49,716 nt of DNA from Gammaproteobacteria bacterium (GCA_029289265.1 JARFTX010000022.1:1-49716); one strand, 5' to 3'. Positions 16,301 through 27,136 are shown, counted from the stretch's first letter. The notes: a model not told the origin generated them from the letters alone. A program made the numbers and translations.

Positions 16301-17404
16301 CTACTCGGGCAGGCTGAGGTCGGCGATCACGGCGGCGAGAAAGCGCGCCGCCTCGCCGCCGGTGACGACGCGGTGGTCGAAGGTGAGGCTGAGCGGCAGG
16401 ACGCGATGCACCGCCGGGCGTCCGCCGACCGCGACGACCTGCTGGTGCAGGCGGCCGGCGCCGAGGATCGCCACCGTCGGCGGCACGACGATGGGCGCGG
16501 CGTACTTGCCGCCGATCATGCCGAAGTTGGACAGCGTGATCGTATTGCCGCGCAGCTCCTCGGGCGGGATCTTGCGCGCGGCGACGTCGGCGCGCATGCG
16601 GTCGAGCCCGCGGCGCAGGTCGGCCGCGTCGCGGTTGGCGACGTCGCGCAGCACCGGCACGAAGAGCCCCTCCGGCAGGTCGACGGCGATGCCGACGTCG
16701 ATCTTCCGGAGCACGCGCCGCGCCGTGTGCGCGCCCTCGTACCAGGCATTGAGGCCGGGCGAGGCGCGCACGCCGGCCACCAGCGCGCGCACGAGCCGGA
16801 TCGTGATGTCGGAGCCGGGCGGCCAGCCGTCGATGTCGGCGTCGTCGATGACGGTCGCGGCGGCGACCTCGCGCTGCGCGAGCGCCATGTTCTGCGCCAT
16901 CGCCCGTCGCACCCCGCGCAGCGGTTCGGCCGGCCCGGCCTCGGCGAGCAGCTTGGCGACGCGCCGCACGTCGGCGGCGGTGATCACGCCGTCGGGCCCG
17001 GACGGGGTCACCATCGTCAGATCGACGTCGAGCTGGCGCGCGAGCGCGCGCACCGCGGGAATCGCCTTGACCGCCGCCGCGCCGGCGCCGACCGCGGCCG
17101 GCGCCTCGGCCTGGACCTCGCGGCCGACCGGCACCTCGCCGACGACGGTGCCGGTATCGCCCTCCTCGGCCGCGCCGGCAAAGCCGACCAGCGGCGCGCC
17201 GACATGGACGAGCTGGCCGGCCTTGGCGTAGAGCTTCTCGATGCGCCCGGCCTGTGGGGAAGGGATCTCGACGATCGCCTTGGCGGTCTCGACCGATACC
17301 AGCGGCGCATCGGCCGCGACTTCGTCGCCGGCCGCCACGTGCCACTCGACGATCTCGGCTTCCTGCAGTCCTTCGCCCAGGTCGGGCAGCTTGAAGATCT
17401 TCAT
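16301..17404 (-). CDS. 2-oxoacid dehydrogenase E2 (dihydrolipoyl acyltransferase)
   Basis: A 367-residue acyltransferase with one lipoyl domain (about 1-78; lipoyl-Lys in VSVETAKAIVE), a peripheral subunit-binding domain (about 112-148) and a catalytic domain (about 155-367). The catalytic domain ends with the family active site DHRVVTGGEAARFLAAV. It transfers the acyl group made by E1 to CoA. The start overlaps the E1-beta stop as ATGA. Its compact single-lipoyl form and the separate E1-alpha/beta genes fit the branched-chain or acetoin/pyruvate type rather than the large homodimeric E1 type. No E3 gene is in the cluster. Confidence 0.92.
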   Translation of the reverse strand: MKIFKLPDLGEGLQEAEIVEWHVAAGDEVAADAPLVSVETAKAIVEIPSPQAGRIEKLYAKAGQLVHVGAPLVGFAGAAEEGDTGTVVGEVPVGREVQAEAPAAVGAGAAAVKAIPAVRALARQLDVDLTMVTPSGPDGVITAADVRRVAKLLAEAGPAEPLRGVRRAMAQNMALAQREVAAATVIDDADIDGWPPGSDITIRLVRALVAGVRASPGLNAWYEGAHTARRVLRKIDVGIAVDLPEGLFVPVLRDVANRDAADLRRGLDRMRADVAARKIPPEELRGNTITLSNFGMIGGKYAAPIVVPPTVAILGAGRLHQQVVAVGGRPAVHRVLPLSLTFDHRVVTGGEAARFLAAVIADLSLPE

Positions 17405-18381
17405 GAGGCCTCCAGCGTCTGTCTGACCGCCGCGACGATGCGCTCGACGCTCGGCAGGTACTGCATCTCGAGGCGGGCGAGCGGCATCACAATGTCGTAG
17501 CCGGTGACGCGGCGCACCGGCGCGAGCAGCGTATAGAGCCCGTGCTCGGCGAGCCCGGCGGCGATCTCGGCGCCGAAGCCGCCGGTGCGCGCCGCCTCGT
17601 GCACGATCACGCAGCGCCCGGTGCGCGCGACGGACTCGAGGATGGTCGTCAGGTCGAGGGGCTTGAGGGTCGCGACGTCGATCACCTCGGCCATCACGCC
17701 TTCGGCGGCCAGTTGGTCGGCGGCGGCGAGGGTCTCGTGCAGCATCGCGCCCCAGCTCACCAGGGTCACGTCGGAGCCGGCGCGCAGCGTGAAGCAGACG
17801 TCGAGCGGCAGCGCCTCGCCGTCGTCGGCGACCTCCTGGCGAAAGAGCCGGTAAAGGCGTGTCGGCTCGAGAAAGACGACCGGGTCGGGGTCGCGCATCG
17901 CGGCAAGCAGCAGCCCATAGGCGCGCCCGGGCGAGGACGGCACCACCACGCGCAGCCCCGGCACGTTGGTGAACATCGCCTCGGGGCTCTCCGAATGGTG
18001 CTCGGGGGCGTGGATGCCGCCGCCGCACGGCGAGCGCAGCACCAGCGGGCAGGCGAGCCGCCCGCGGGTGCGGTTCCTGAGCCGCGCGGCGTGATTGACC
18101 AGGTGGTCGAGCGTCGGGTAGATGAAGCCCGAGAACTGGATCTCGGCGACGGGCTTCAAGCCCATCGCCGCCATGCCGATCGCGGTGCCGGCGATCGCCG
18201 TCTCGGCGAGCGGGGTGTCGATCACGCGGTCCTCGCCGAAGCGCTCCTGCAGCCCGACGGTGGCGCGAAAGACGCCGCCATTGACGCCGATGTCCTCGCC
18301 CAGCAGCACCACCGCCTCGTCGTGCGCCATCTCCCAGGCGAGCGCGCGATTGATCGCTTCGACCAGATTGAGCTCAGCCAT
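17401..18381 (-). CDS. 2-oxoacid dehydrogenase E1 beta subunit
   Basis: A 326-residue transketolase-like beta subunit that forms the thiamine diphosphate active site with E1-alpha. Recognisable stretches are NRALAWEMAHDEAVVLLGED, DTPLAETAIAGTAIGMAAMG, EIQFSGFIYPTLDHLVNHAA, RSPCGGGIHAPEHHSE and the C-terminal transketolase domain with EVIDVATLKPLD. It lies between the alpha subunit (8-bp overlap) and E2 (4-bp overlap) in the order E1a-E1b-E2. The substrate (pyruvate, branched-chain 2-oxoacids or acetoin) is not fixed by the sequence. Confidence 0.93.
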   Translation of the reverse strand: MAELNLVEAINRALAWEMAHDEAVVLLGEDIGVNGGVFRATVGLQERFGEDRVIDTPLAETAIAGTAIGMAAMGLKPVAEIQFSGFIYPTLDHLVNHAARLRNRTRGRLACPLVLRSPCGGGIHAPEHHSESPEAMFTNVPGLRVVVPSSPGRAYGLLLAAMRDPDPVVFLEPTRLYRLFRQEVADDGEALPLDVCFTLRAGSDVTLVSWGAMLHETLAAADQLAAEGVMAEVIDVATLKPLDLTTILESVARTGRCVIVHEAARTGGFGAEIAAGLAEHGLYTLLAPVRRVTGYDIVMPLARLEMQYLPSVERIVAAVRQTLEAS

Positions 18382-19462
18382 GGTCGCCTCCTTGCGCGGG
18401 GGCGAAGGCGAGCGCCTCGGCGCGCTGCGCCGCGAGCGCGGCCGGCAGTCGCGCGTGCAGGTGCTCGAACATCGCCTCGGTGGTGGGCAGCGGGGTCGCC
18501 AGGTAGTGCTCGACGGCGGCGTCGATCTCGGCGCCGATCTCGTGCAGCAACTGCTCCTCGCGCTCGCGGCTCCAGGCGTCGCGGGCGAGCAGATGGTTGC
18601 GCAGCCTTGCGATCGGTTCGAACGCCCATTGCTCCTCGACCGCGGCGGCGTCGCGGTAGCGGGTCGCGTCGTCGGCCGTGGTGTGGTCGCCGAGCCGGTA
18701 GGTGAGCGCCTCGATCAGCGTCGGCCCGCCGCCGTCGCGCGCCTTCTCGATCGCGCGGGCGGCGGCGTCATGTACCGCGACGATGTCGTTGCCGTCGACC
18801 TGGCGCCCCTCGATGCCGGCCGCGATCGCCTTCTGAGCGAGTGTCCGGGCCGCGCTCTGGCGCGTGCGCGGCACCGAGATCGCCCACTGGTTGTTGTTCA
18901 CGACCATCACCAGCGGCGCCTGCCACAGCGCGGCGAAGTTCATCGCCTCGTAGAAGTCGCCCTTCGAGGTCGCGCCGTCGCCGAGCACGCACACCGCCAC
19001 GCGCGCCTCGGCGCGCAGCTTGAAGGCGTAGGCGGCCCCGGCGGCGTGGCAGACCTGGGTGGCGATCGGCACGCAGATCGGGAAGTCGTCGCGCGGCCCG
19101 GCGAAGGCGCTGCCGCGCTCGTCGCCGCCCCAGTAGAGCAGGCTCTCGGCGAGCGTCACACCGCGCACGAACTGCGCCGCGTGGTCGCGGTAGGACGGCA
19201 GGAACACGTCCTCGATGCGCATCGCGCTGGCGACGCCGACGCCGATCGCCTCCTGGCCGAGCGCCGAGGCGAAGGTGCCGAGCTTGCCGGTGCGCTGCAG
19301 TGCGATCGCTTTGGTATCGAAGGCGCGCGTGAGCTGCATCGCGCGATAGAGCGGGATCAGCCTGTCGGGATCGCGGGCGAACTCGGGCAGCGGTTCGTGG
19401 GCGGTGCCGTCGGGTTCGAGATAGCGCGTGAACTCGACCTCAAACCGGGCTACGGTGGCCAT
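18374..19462 (-). CDS. 2-oxoacid dehydrogenase E1 alpha subunit
   Basis: A 362-residue subunit containing the thiamine-diphosphate/Mg motif GDGATSKGDFYEAMNFA followed by LVMVVNNNQWAIS. Upstream parts AFDTKAIALQRTGKLGTFAS and GQEAIGVGVASAM are typical of the PdhA/BkdA family. It decarboxylates the 2-oxoacid and loads the lipoyl group of E2. An ATG at 19462 directly after GGAGGAGCCG is the chosen start. It is the first gene of the E1a-E1b-E2 operon. Confidence 0.93.
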   Translation of the reverse strand: MATVARFEVEFTRYLEPDGTAHEPLPEFARDPDRLIPLYRAMQLTRAFDTKAIALQRTGKLGTFASALGQEAIGVGVASAMRIEDVFLPSYRDHAAQFVRGVTLAESLLYWGGDERGSAFAGPRDDFPICVPIATQVCHAAGAAYAFKLRAEARVAVCVLGDGATSKGDFYEAMNFAALWQAPLVMVVNNNQWAISVPRTRQSAARTLAQKAIAAGIEGRQVDGNDIVAVHDAAARAIEKARDGGGPTLIEALTYRLGDHTTADDATRYRDAAAVEEQWAFEPIARLRNHLLARDAWSREREEQLLHEIGAEIDAAVEHYLATPLPTTEAMFEHLHARLPAALAAQRAEALAFAPAQGGDHG

Positions 19463-19570
19463 CGGCTCCTCCTTGTTGTTGTCTTTACCCCTTAGTCCGG
19501 GCCGCGGCGGGGGTGTTCCCCGCGGCACTGCGGGTCGCTCGCGCAGGGCGCGCCCGCGTGGAGGCGTTCG

Positions 19571-20952
19571 TCAGGCCCGCGGCAGCACCAGCGTCGCCCG
19601 CAATCCGCCGGCCGGCGAGGCGTCGAGCGTGACGTCGCCGCCGTAGAGGCGGGCGAGCTCACGGGTGATCGCAAGGCCCAGGCCGGAACCCGGGGCGCGT
19701 TCGTCGGCGCGCACGCCGCGGCCGAACACTTCCTCGCGCAGTGCCGGCGCGAGTCCCGGGCCGTCGTCGTCGATCTCGACCGCGAACAGGCCGTCGCGCT
19801 TTAGGGCGCGCACCTCGACCCGTCGCCTGGCCCACTTGCAGGCGTTGTCGAGCAGGTTGCCGAGCATCTCGTGCAGGTCCTGCGCCTCGCCGCGAAAGGC
19901 GAGGCCGTCCGGACAGGGTGCGAGCTCGAGCGCCAGGCCGCGCTCGCCGTGCACGCGCGCCATCACCCGCATGAGGCCCTCCAGCACGGGCGCGAGCGGC
20001 GTGCGCTGGCCCGGTGAGGCGACTGCGGCGGCGGCGCGTGCGCGGGCGAGGTGGTGGTCGACCTGGGTGCGCGCGGCGCCGACCTGCTCGGCGACGAGGG
20101 TGGCGAACGGCCCCGATTCGCCGGCCGCCGCGTTCGCCAGCACCGCCAGCGGGGTCTTGACCGCATGGGCGAGGTTGCCGGCCTGCGTGCGGGCGCGGGC
20201 GACGATCTCGGCGTTGCGGGCCAGTACGCCGTTGAACTCGTCTACGAGCGGCTGGACCTCGGTCGGGAAGCGTCCGTCGATGGCCGCCGCGCGGCCCTCG
20301 CGCACGTCGGCGAGCACCTCGCGCAGCCGCGCGAGCGGCCGCAGCCCGATCCAGACCTGGGCCACCGCCGCCGCTGCGAGCCCGGCGCCGAGCAGTGCGA
20401 GTGCCGCCGCGAGCATGCCGTTGAAGCGTTCGACTGGTTGCGTGAGGTGCCGCTCGTCGGCCGCGACGACGAGTCGAAGCGGCCGCTCCGGTTGCTCGGC
20501 CGGGCGCAGCACGCGCTCGATCATGCGCAGCGGCTCGCCGTCGGGGCCTTCGACGCGGTGCACGTGGCGCTCGCCGTCGGCAAGCGCGTCGGCGGGCACG
20601 ACGAGCACCGCGTCCCACAGCGAGCGGGCGCGCAGCACACCGCGCTCGGCGGGGCCGGCGTCGTTCGCCAGCCGGTCGGCCTGCCAGTAGAGCCCCGAAT
20701 AGGGTCGGGCAAAGCGCGGATCGCCGAGCGGGCCGCGCAGCGCCGGGGCGCCGGCGGCATCGACGACGAGGTTGGCGGCGAGCTGGTCGAGGTGGGTCGA
20801 AAGTTCCGCTTCGAACTGGCGCGTGAGGTGCTGGCCGAAGAGCTGGGCGAGCGCCCAGCCGGAGACGGCCAGCGTCGCGACGATCCAGGCGAGGGTGCCG
20901 GCGAGCAGGCGCAGCCGCAGCGAGCCGCGCCAGCCGCCCGCAGGCGGCGGGG

Positions 20953-20971
<19 letters not shown>
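19571..20971 (-). CDS. Sensor histidine kinase, PhoQ/QseC-like
   Basis: A 466-residue membrane kinase. The first membrane helix is about 18-40 and the second about 170-192, with a periplasmic sensor domain between them. A HAMP region leads to the phospho-acceptor box NLAHAVKTPLAVLANA and an HATPase with LLDNACKWA, IDDDGPGLA and GSGLGLAITRELARLYGG. The H-box AHAVKTPL is of the PhoQ subgroup. It overlaps the response regulator gene by 19 bp, and the PepSY gene is first in the operon. The signal is unknown; PepSY partners suggest an envelope or metal/peptide stress input. Confidence 0.9.
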
Positions 20972-21620
<649 letters not shown>

Positions 21621-21621
<1 letters not shown>

Positions 21622-21977
21622 CAGCGTCCTCTCCGGTCCTTGCGCTCCGCCCGCACGTCATCGCCGCGGATGCGGACAAGCGTACCATCGCGTGCGTCGA
21701 GCTTGAGCTTGAGCATGCGGCCGCCCGCACGCACCAGCTCGAGCTCGTACACCCAGCGGCCGTGCTCGCGTTCGAGCTCGACCTCGATCACCTCGCCGGG
21801 GTAGTCCTCGCGCACGCGCTCGAGCAGCGCGCGCAGCGGCAGGATCTCGCCCGCTTCGAGGGCGCGGCGGGCGTGCTCGTGGTCGTCCCGGTCGCTCGCC
21901 GCCGCCGCGCCCGGCAGCAGCGCCGCCAGGCACAGCGCTAGCGTCATCGCGCGCGTCCCTTTCAGGGTTGGGTTCAT
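21621..21977 (-). CDS. Exported PepSY-domain protein (operon leader)
   Basis: A 118-residue protein with an N-terminal signal peptide (MTLALCLAALLPGAAAASD) and one PepSY domain (about 45-110; EILPLRALLERVREDYPGEV, WVYELELVRAGGRMLKLKLD, DGTLVRIRG). PepSY proteins are periplasmic and often pair with two-component systems or proteases. It is the first gene of the PepSY-regulator-kinase operon. A second, divergent PepSY gene lies at 22238. Confidence 0.82.
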
Positions 21978-22144
21978 GCTGCCTCCTCGTCGACGCGGGC
22001 CCGCTGCCCGCCCGCCTTCCTGCGGGCCTTGCCCACGGTGCTTCCGTCGCCTCGCTGCGCGCCGATCCGGCGCCCGCGCGGCGCGGCTCATCGCGCGCTG
22101 TCCGTGTCCGTCGTCAACATAGGCCGACGTTGCTGAATCCAGGA

Positions 22145-22171
22145 TGAACGCGGGCTTCAGATCGCGTTCAG
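22145..22171. promoter_or_regulatory. Candidate OmpR-type operator between the PepSY genes
   Basis: Two TTCAG units (22156-22160 and 22167-22171) are spaced 11 bp apart, the spacing at which OmpR-family dimers bind. The same stretch contains perfect 8-bp inverted arms TGAACGCG and CGCGTTCA with a 10-bp spacer (22145-22170). It lies 67 bp upstream of the plus-strand PepSY gene and about 170 bp upstream of the minus-strand operon, so one site could control both. Confidence 0.5.
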
Positions 22172-22237
22172 CGTTGCACCGGCAAGATGGCACCACGGTC
22201 GGACGAAGGACCGCAATCGATCAAAGGAGATGTCACC

Positions 22238-22552
22238 ATGGAAGCCAGAACCCTGCTCACCACCCTTGCCGCCGGCGCCGCATTGCTCGTCGGGGGCGCC
22301 CTGCTCGCCCCGGCCATCGCGCAGGACGGGTCGCCCTCCGCGACGGCGGCCGCACCGGCGGGCGACGGACTCACCATCCCGCAGGTGCTCGAGCGGCTCG
22401 AAGCCGCCGGCTATCGCGACTTCAAGGAGGTCGAGCGCGAGCGCGACCGCTACGAGGTCAAGGCGACCGACGCCGAGGGCCGGCGCGTCGAGGTCTATGT
22501 CGATGCGGCGACCGGCGAGATCGTCAAGACCGAGGTGAAGCGCAGCAAGTAG
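22238..22552 (+). CDS. Exported PepSY-domain protein
   Basis: A 104-residue protein with a signal peptide (about 1-28, ending LLAPAIAQD) and a PepSY domain (about 43-100; LTIPQVLERLEAAGYRDFKE, EVYVDAATGEIVKTEV). A strong AAAGGAGA ribosome site precedes the ATG. It diverges from the PepSY/two-component operon, is followed by a terminator-like hairpin, and is therefore a single-gene transcript. It is probably a target and perhaps a feedback partner of the two-component system. Confidence 0.82.
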   Translation: MEARTLLTTLAAGAALLVGGALLAPAIAQDGSPSATAAAPAGDGLTIPQVLERLEAAGYRDFKEVERERDRYEVKATDAEGRRVEVYVDAATGEIVKTEVKRSK

Positions 22553-22567
22553 GCGGAATCGCTGCGC

Positions 22568-22599
22568 GCGCGGCGGGTCCGGAGATGGTCCCGCCGCGC
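22568..22599 (+). terminator. Hairpin after PepSY gene
   Basis: Perfect 10-bp arms GCGCGGCGGG and CCCGCCGCGC with a 12-nt loop begin 16 bp after the stop. No T run follows, but stability and position suit a terminator insulating the nap operon from the PepSY gene. Confidence 0.55.
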
Positions 22600-22810
22600 C
22601 CTCGTCGTGGCCTCACCCTTCATCGCGGCAGGCCCTTTCGGGAGGTGGCACGACGCACCTCTGCCGTGCGTCGCCCTGTCTCCGCATTGGGCGCGTCGGT
22701 CGGAGCGATGACGCATCGACGGAACCCCGCCGCGCTCCCCCTGTCGTAAGTCGAAATCCCCGATCCGGGCAGTCGCACGGCGGCCGCCTGCTTGACAAGA
22801 GGAGCCCACC

Positions 22811-22972
22811 ATGTCTTCGACGCCCCCACCGTCGACCCGCCAGGAAGAGTTTCGCACCTTCCTGTTCCTCGCCGTCGTCATGGCGCCCGTGCTTGCCGTG
22901 CTGATCGTCAGCGGTTACGGCTTCGCGGTCTGGATCTTTCAGATCCTCACCGGGCGCCTGCCGACCGGCTGA
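22811..22972 (+). CDS. napE: NapE, small membrane component of periplasmic nitrate reductase
   Basis: A 53-residue protein with a single hydrophobic helix (about 17-45; FLFLAVVMAPVLAVLIVSGY) and the family ending GFAVWIFQILTGRLP. It starts after AGAGGAG. It is the first gene of the operon and is followed by napD, napA, napB and napC. NapE is a non-essential inner-membrane protein of unknown exact role. The 210 bp upstream hold no obvious FNR-type box. Confidence 0.9.
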   Translation: MSSTPPPSTRQEEFRTFLFLAVVMAPVLAVLIVSGYGFAVWIFQILTGRLPTG

Positions 22973-23016
22973 GGCCGCCGGCCGCAGCCGACAGGAGCCG
23001 AGGCGGAGCCCCCCGC

Positions 23017-23313
23017 ATGGAGCCCGAGGTCCATATTGCCGGAGTGCTGGTGCACGCGCTGCCCGAGCGGGTGGAGGCGGTTGCGTGCGCGCTTGCCGGC
23101 TGGCCGGGGGTCGAGGTGCCTGCCGCGTCGGAGGCGGGGCGTCTGGTCGTGGTGTGCGAATGCGCGAGCGACGCGGCGATCGTCGCGCTGATCGCGCGCA
23201 TCCGGGAGCTGGCGGGCGTGGTGGATGCGGCGCTGGTCTACCAGCACGCCGAGAGCGCCCGCGCAATGGAGGAGGAGATTGGCGATGACGCTGACCCGGC
23301 GCGAGTTCATTAA
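23017..23313 (+). CDS. napD: NapD, Tat-signal chaperone for NapA
   Basis: A 98-residue cytoplasmic chaperone ([52 protein letters not shown]) with the ferredoxin-like fold of NapD. It binds the twin-arginine signal of NapA until cofactor loading is complete. Its ATG follows GGCGGAG. The 3' end overlaps the napA start by 29 bp, so chaperone and client are co-translated. Confidence 0.92.
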   Translation: MEPEVHIAGVLVHALPERVEAVACALAGWPGVEVPAASEAGRLVVVCECASDAAIVALIARIRELAGVVDAALVYQHAESARAMEEEIGDDADPARVH

Positions 23314-25771
23314 ACAGTCGGCGGTGGCCGCGACGGCGGCGGCGGCCGGCATTCCCGGCTTCGGCCAGGTGGTGACCGATGCGACGCGCACCCACATCGA
23401 CTGGGCCAAGGCGCCGTGCCGCTTCTGCGGCGTCGGTTGCGGCGTCAATGTCGGCGTCAAGGACGGCCGCGTCGTCGCGACCCACGGCGACATCAACGCC
23501 GAGGTGAATCGGGGGCTCAACTGCGTCAAGGGCTACTTCCTGTCGAAGATCCTGTACGGCGCCGACCGGCTCACCCAGCCGCTGCTGCGCATGACCGACG
23601 GCCGCTACGACAAGGCCGGCACGCTGCAGCCGGTGCCGTGGGAGCGCGCCTTCGACGAGATGGCGGCGCAGTTCAAGCGCGCCCTGCGCGAGCGCGGGCC
23701 GGCCGGGGTCGGCATGTTCGGCTCGGGCCAATGGACGATCTGGGAGGGCTATGCCGCCGCCAAGCTGATGAAGGCGGGCTTGCGCTCGAACAACATCGAT
23801 CCCAACGCGCGCCACTGCATGGCTTCCGCCGTGGCCGGCTTCATGCGCACCTTCGGCATGGACGAGCCGATGGGCTGCTACGACGACATCGAGCAGGCCG
23901 ACGCCTTCGTGCTGTGGGGCGCGAACATGGCCGAGATGCACCCGATCCTGTGGACGCGCGTGACCGACCGGCGCCTGTCGGCGCCGCACGTGCGGGTGGC
24001 GGTGCTGTCGGTGTTCGAGCACCGCTGCTACGACCTCGCCGATCTCACGCTCACCTTCGTGCCGCAGACCGATCTGGCGATCCTCAACTACTGCGCCAAT
24101 TACATCATTCAAAAGGGCGCGGTGAACCGCGACTTCGTCGACCGTCACACCCGCTTCATGCTCGGCAATACCGACATCGGCTACGGGCTGCGCGCCGAGG
24201 ATCCGCGCCAGCGCGCGGCCAACGTCGCGGCGCCGGGCGGCGGGCGCGAGATCGGCTTCGACGAGTACGCCGCCTTCGTCGCGCGCTACGATCGCGCCAG
24301 CGTTGCGCGGCTCGCCAACGTCGCGCCCGAGCGGCTCGACCGGCTGGCCGAGCTCTACGCCGACCCGGCCGTCAAGGTGATGTCCTTCTTCACGATGGGC
24401 TTCAACCAGCATACCCGCGGCACCTGGTGCAGCCACCTGCTCTACAACCTCCATCTCCTGACGGGCAAGATCGCCGAGCCCGGCAACAGCCCGTTCTCGC
24501 TCACCGGCCAGCCCTCGGCCTGCGGCACGGCGCGCGAGGTCGGCACCTTCGCCCACCGCCTGCCGGCCGACATGGTGGTGACCAACCCGGAGCATCGCGC
24601 GCTGGCCGAAAAGATCTGGAAGCTGCCGCCCGGCACCATCCCCGACCGGCCCGGCTTCGACGCCGTGCAGCAGGACCGCAAGCTCAAGGACGGCGAGCTC
24701 AACGCCTACTGGGTGATGTGCAACAACAACATGCAGGCCGCGCCCAACATCCTCAATGAGACCTACCCCGGCTACCGCAATCCGGCCAACTTCGTCGTCG
24801 TCTCCGACGCCTATCCGACGGTGACGACGATGTCGGCCGATCTGGTGCTGCCGGCGGCGATGTGGGTCGAGAAGGAGGGCGCCTACGGTAACGCCGAGCG
24901 GCGCACCCAGTTCTGGCACCAGATGGTCGATGCGCCCGGCGAGGCGCGTTCCGACCTGTGGCAGCTGCTCGAGTTCGCCAAGCGCTTCACGATGGACGAG
25001 GTGTGGCCCGAGGAACTCCTCGCGCAGAAGCCCGAGTACCGTGGCCGCTCGCTCTACGAGGTGCTCTACGCGAGCGACGAGGCGCGCGCGCGCTTTCCGC
25101 GCGAGCAGGTCGACCCTGCCTACAAGAACGTCGAGGCCGAAGCCTTCGGCTTCTACGTCCAGAAGAGCCTGTTCGAGGAATACGCCGAGTTCGGCCGCGG
25201 CAAGGCGCACGATCTGGCGCCGTTCGACACCTACCATGAGGTGCGCGGCCTGCGCTGGCCGGTCGTCGACGGGCGCGAGACGCTGTGGCGCTACCGCGAG
25301 GGCCACGACCCCTACGTCGCGCCGGGCAAGGTGTTCGACTTCTACGGCATGCCAGACGGGCGTGCGGTGCTCTACGCCCTGCCCTATGAGCCGCCGCCGG
25401 AGGCGCCCGATGCCGAGTATCCGCTCTGGCTGTGCACCGGGCGCGTGCTCGAGCACTGGCATTCAGGCTCGATGACGCGGCGCGTGCCCGAGCTCTATCG
25501 CGCCGTTCCGCATGCGGTGTGCTACATCCACCCCGAGGACGCGCGCGCGCTCGGCCTGCGCCGTGGCGACGAGATCGAGCTCGCGACGCGGCGCGGCGAG
25601 ATGCGCATCCGGCTCGAGACGCGCGGGCGCAACAAGCCGCCGCGGGGGCTGGTGTTCGTGCCCTGGTTCGACGCCGGCATCCTGGTGAACAAGCTCACGC
25701 TGGACGCCACCTGCCCGATCTCGCTGCAGACGGACTTCAAGAAGTGCGCGTGCGCGATCCGCAAGGTCTAG
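23285..25771 (+). CDS. napA: NapA, periplasmic nitrate reductase catalytic subunit
   Basis: An 828-residue molybdoenzyme that reduces nitrate to nitrite in the periplasm. It has a twin-arginine signal ([18 protein letters not shown]), a [4Fe-4S] motif with Cys 45, 48, 52 and 80 ([15 protein letters not shown]) and the molybdenum-ligand Cys at about 178 ([10 protein letters not shown]) for bis-MGD. Typical stretches include [20 protein letters not shown] and the C-terminal [14 protein letters not shown]. Length is normal. Electrons should come from NapB and NapC encoded downstream. Confidence 0.97.
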   Translation: MTLTRREFIKQSAVAATAAAAGIPGFGQVVTDATRTHIDWAKAPCRFCGVGCGVNVGVKDGRVVATHGDINAEVNRGLNCVKGYFLSKILYGADRLTQPLLRMTDGRYDKAGTLQPVPWERAFDEMAAQFKRALRERGPAGVGMFGSGQWTIWEGYAAAKLMKAGLRSNNIDPNARHCMASAVAGFMRTFGMDEPMGCYDDIEQADAFVLWGANMAEMHPILWTRVTDRRLSAPHVRVAVLSVFEHRCYDLADLTLTFVPQTDLAILNYCANYIIQKGAVNRDFVDRHTRFMLGNTDIGYGLRAEDPRQRAANVAAPGGGREIGFDEYAAFVARYDRASVARLANVAPERLDRLAELYADPAVKVMSFFTMGFNQHTRGTWCSHLLYNLHLLTGKIAEPGNSPFSLTGQPSACGTAREVGTFAHRLPADMVVTNPEHRALAEKIWKLPPGTIPDRPGFDAVQQDRKLKDGELNAYWVMCNNNMQAAPNILNETYPGYRNPANFVVVSDAYPTVTTMSADLVLPAAMWVEKEGAYGNAERRTQFWHQMVDAPGEARSDLWQLLEFAKRFTMDEVWPEELLAQKPEYRGRSLYEVLYASDEARARFPREQVDPAYKNVEAEAFGFYVQKSLFEEYAEFGRGKAHDLAPFDTYHEVRGLRWPVVDGRETLWRYREGHDPYVAPGKVFDFYGMPDGRAVLYALPYEPPPEAPDAEYPLWLCTGRVLEHWHSGSMTRRVPELYRAVPHAVCYIHPEDARALGLRRGDEIELATRRGEMRIRLETRGRNKPPRGLVFVPWFDAGILVNKLTLDATCPISLQTDFKKCACAIRKV

Positions 25772-25836
25772 CCGCGGAGCGCACGCCCCAGGCGCCCGCC
25801 GCAGCGCACCGTTGCCGCGGGCCAGAGGAGGTCATC

Positions 25837-26316
25837 ATGCGTTGTGCCCTCGCCGTGATTTTCGTGCTCGTCTCGACCGCCGCGCTCGGCGGCAGCCACT
25901 TTCCCCCCGGCCACGTCGACCGCATGCGGGGCATGACGCCGATCACCGACGAGGCGACGCCGCCGCCCTTCGTCGATCCCGACGACAGCAGCGTGCGCCG
26001 CGCCCGCAACTACGCGATGCAGCCGCCGGTGATCCCCCACAAGATCGACGGCTACCAGCTCGACACCCACGTCAATCGCTGCATGTTCTGCCACGCCCGC
26101 ACCCGGGTCGAGGACAGCAAGGCGCCGATGATCAGCGTCACGCATTTCATGAACCGCGACGGCAATTTCCTCGCCGAGCTGTCGCCGCGCCAGTACTTCT
26201 GCCTGCAGTGCCATGTGCCGCAGGTGCCGCTCGCCCCGCTCGTCGAGAGCCAGTTCGTCGACGTCGACGTGCTGCTGCGCCGCGCCGGCTCGCCGTCGGC
26301 GACGCTGCGCGAGTAG
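25837..26316 (+). CDS. napB: NapB, dihaem cytochrome c subunit
   Basis: A 159-residue periplasmic cytochrome with a signal peptide (about 1-19) and two haem motifs, CMFCH and CLQCH. Conserved NapB stretches are [17 protein letters not shown] and [14 protein letters not shown], with [13 protein letters not shown] upstream. It receives electrons from NapC and passes them to NapA. AGAGGAGG lies just before the ATG. It is separated from napA by 65 bp and from napC by 10 bp. Confidence 0.95.
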   Translation: MRCALAVIFVLVSTAALGGSHFPPGHVDRMRGMTPITDEATPPPFVDPDDSSVRRARNYAMQPPVIPHKIDGYQLDTHVNRCMFCHARTRVEDSKAPMISVTHFMNRDGNFLAELSPRQYFCLQCHVPQVPLAPLVESQFVDVDVLLRRAGSPSATLRE

Positions 26317-26326
26317 AGGTGGCGCC

Positions 26327-26980
26327 ATGATCGCCTTGCTCAAGCGCTACTGGCAGGTGCTGCGCCGCCCGAGCACCCACTACAGCCTGGGTTTCCTGAC
26401 CGTGGGCGGCTTCATCGGCGGGGTGCTGTTCTGGGGCGGCTTCAACACCGCGCTCGAGCTCACCAACACCGAGCAGTTCTGCATCGGCTGCCACGAGATG
26501 CGCGACAACGTCTATCAGGAGCTGCAGCCGACCATCCACTTCACCAACCGCAGCGGCGTGCGCGCGAAGTGCTCCGACTGCCACGTGCCACACGAGTGGA
26601 CGTCGAAGATCGCGCGCAAGATGCAGGCCTCGAAGGAGGTCTGGGGCAAGGTCTTCGGCACCATCGACACGCCCGAGAAGTTCGAGGCGATGCGGCTCCC
26701 GCTGGCGATGAACGAGTGGCGCCGGCTCAAGGCCAACAACTCGCTCGAATGCCGCAACTGCCACGACTTCCCTTATATGGACTTCACGCGCCAGAGCCCG
26801 CGCGCCCGCGACGCCCATTCCACCGCGCTCGCCCGCGGCGAACGGACCTGCATCGACTGCCACGTCGGCATCGCGCATCGGCTGCCCGATCTGCGTGGGC
26901 TGGACGAGATGATCGCGGTGCATGGGGTCGACGCCGTGCCGGCCGTGCTGCTCGGCGGTGCGGCTGAAGTGGCGCAGTGA
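26327..26980 (+). CDS. napC: NapC, membrane tetrahaem quinol dehydrogenase
   Basis: A 217-residue NapC/NirT-family cytochrome. An N-terminal membrane anchor (about 20-42; [20 protein letters not shown]) is followed by four haem motifs CIGCH, CSDCH, CRNCH and CIDCH. It oxidises quinol and reduces NapB. It is the last gene of the napEDABC operon. No napF, napG or napH is present, which is the layout of denitrifiers using NapC as sole quinol oxidase. Confidence 0.96.
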   Translation: MIALLKRYWQVLRRPSTHYSLGFLTVGGFIGGVLFWGGFNTALELTNTEQFCIGCHEMRDNVYQELQPTIHFTNRSGVRAKCSDCHVPHEWTSKIARKMQASKEVWGKVFGTIDTPEKFEAMRLPLAMNEWRRLKANNSLECRNCHDFPYMDFTRQSPRARDAHSTALARGERTCIDCHVGIAHRLPDLRGLDEMIAVHGVDAVPAVLLGGAAEVAQ

Positions 26981-27083
26981 GGTTCGGCCCACGTGGCTCC
27001 GGGTCGCCCTCGCAGGCGATGCCCGTTCGGCGTCCGTACCTTGCGCGGCGGCATGGTCGCACGGTCTACCGGGGCCAGGAGGC

Positions 27084-27136
27084 GTGCGGCACGTCGGGAG
27101 TCGTCGCTGCGCGGGAACCCTGCCGTCGTGCCGCAC
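27084..27136. repeat. Inverted repeat after nap operon
   Basis: Nine-base arms GTGCGGCAC and GTGCCGCAC are 35 bp apart in the 216-bp gap between napC and the TerB-like gene. There is no T run. It may be a regulatory dyad or part of a long hairpin; nothing else is visible in this gap. Confidence 0.3.

Noticed and set aside
22613-25462. 949-codon open frame antisense to napD/napA
   Set aside because: It lies opposite napA, which has all cofactor motifs; the antisense translation is His/Arg/Ala-rich without recognisable domains and is a GC-driven artefact.
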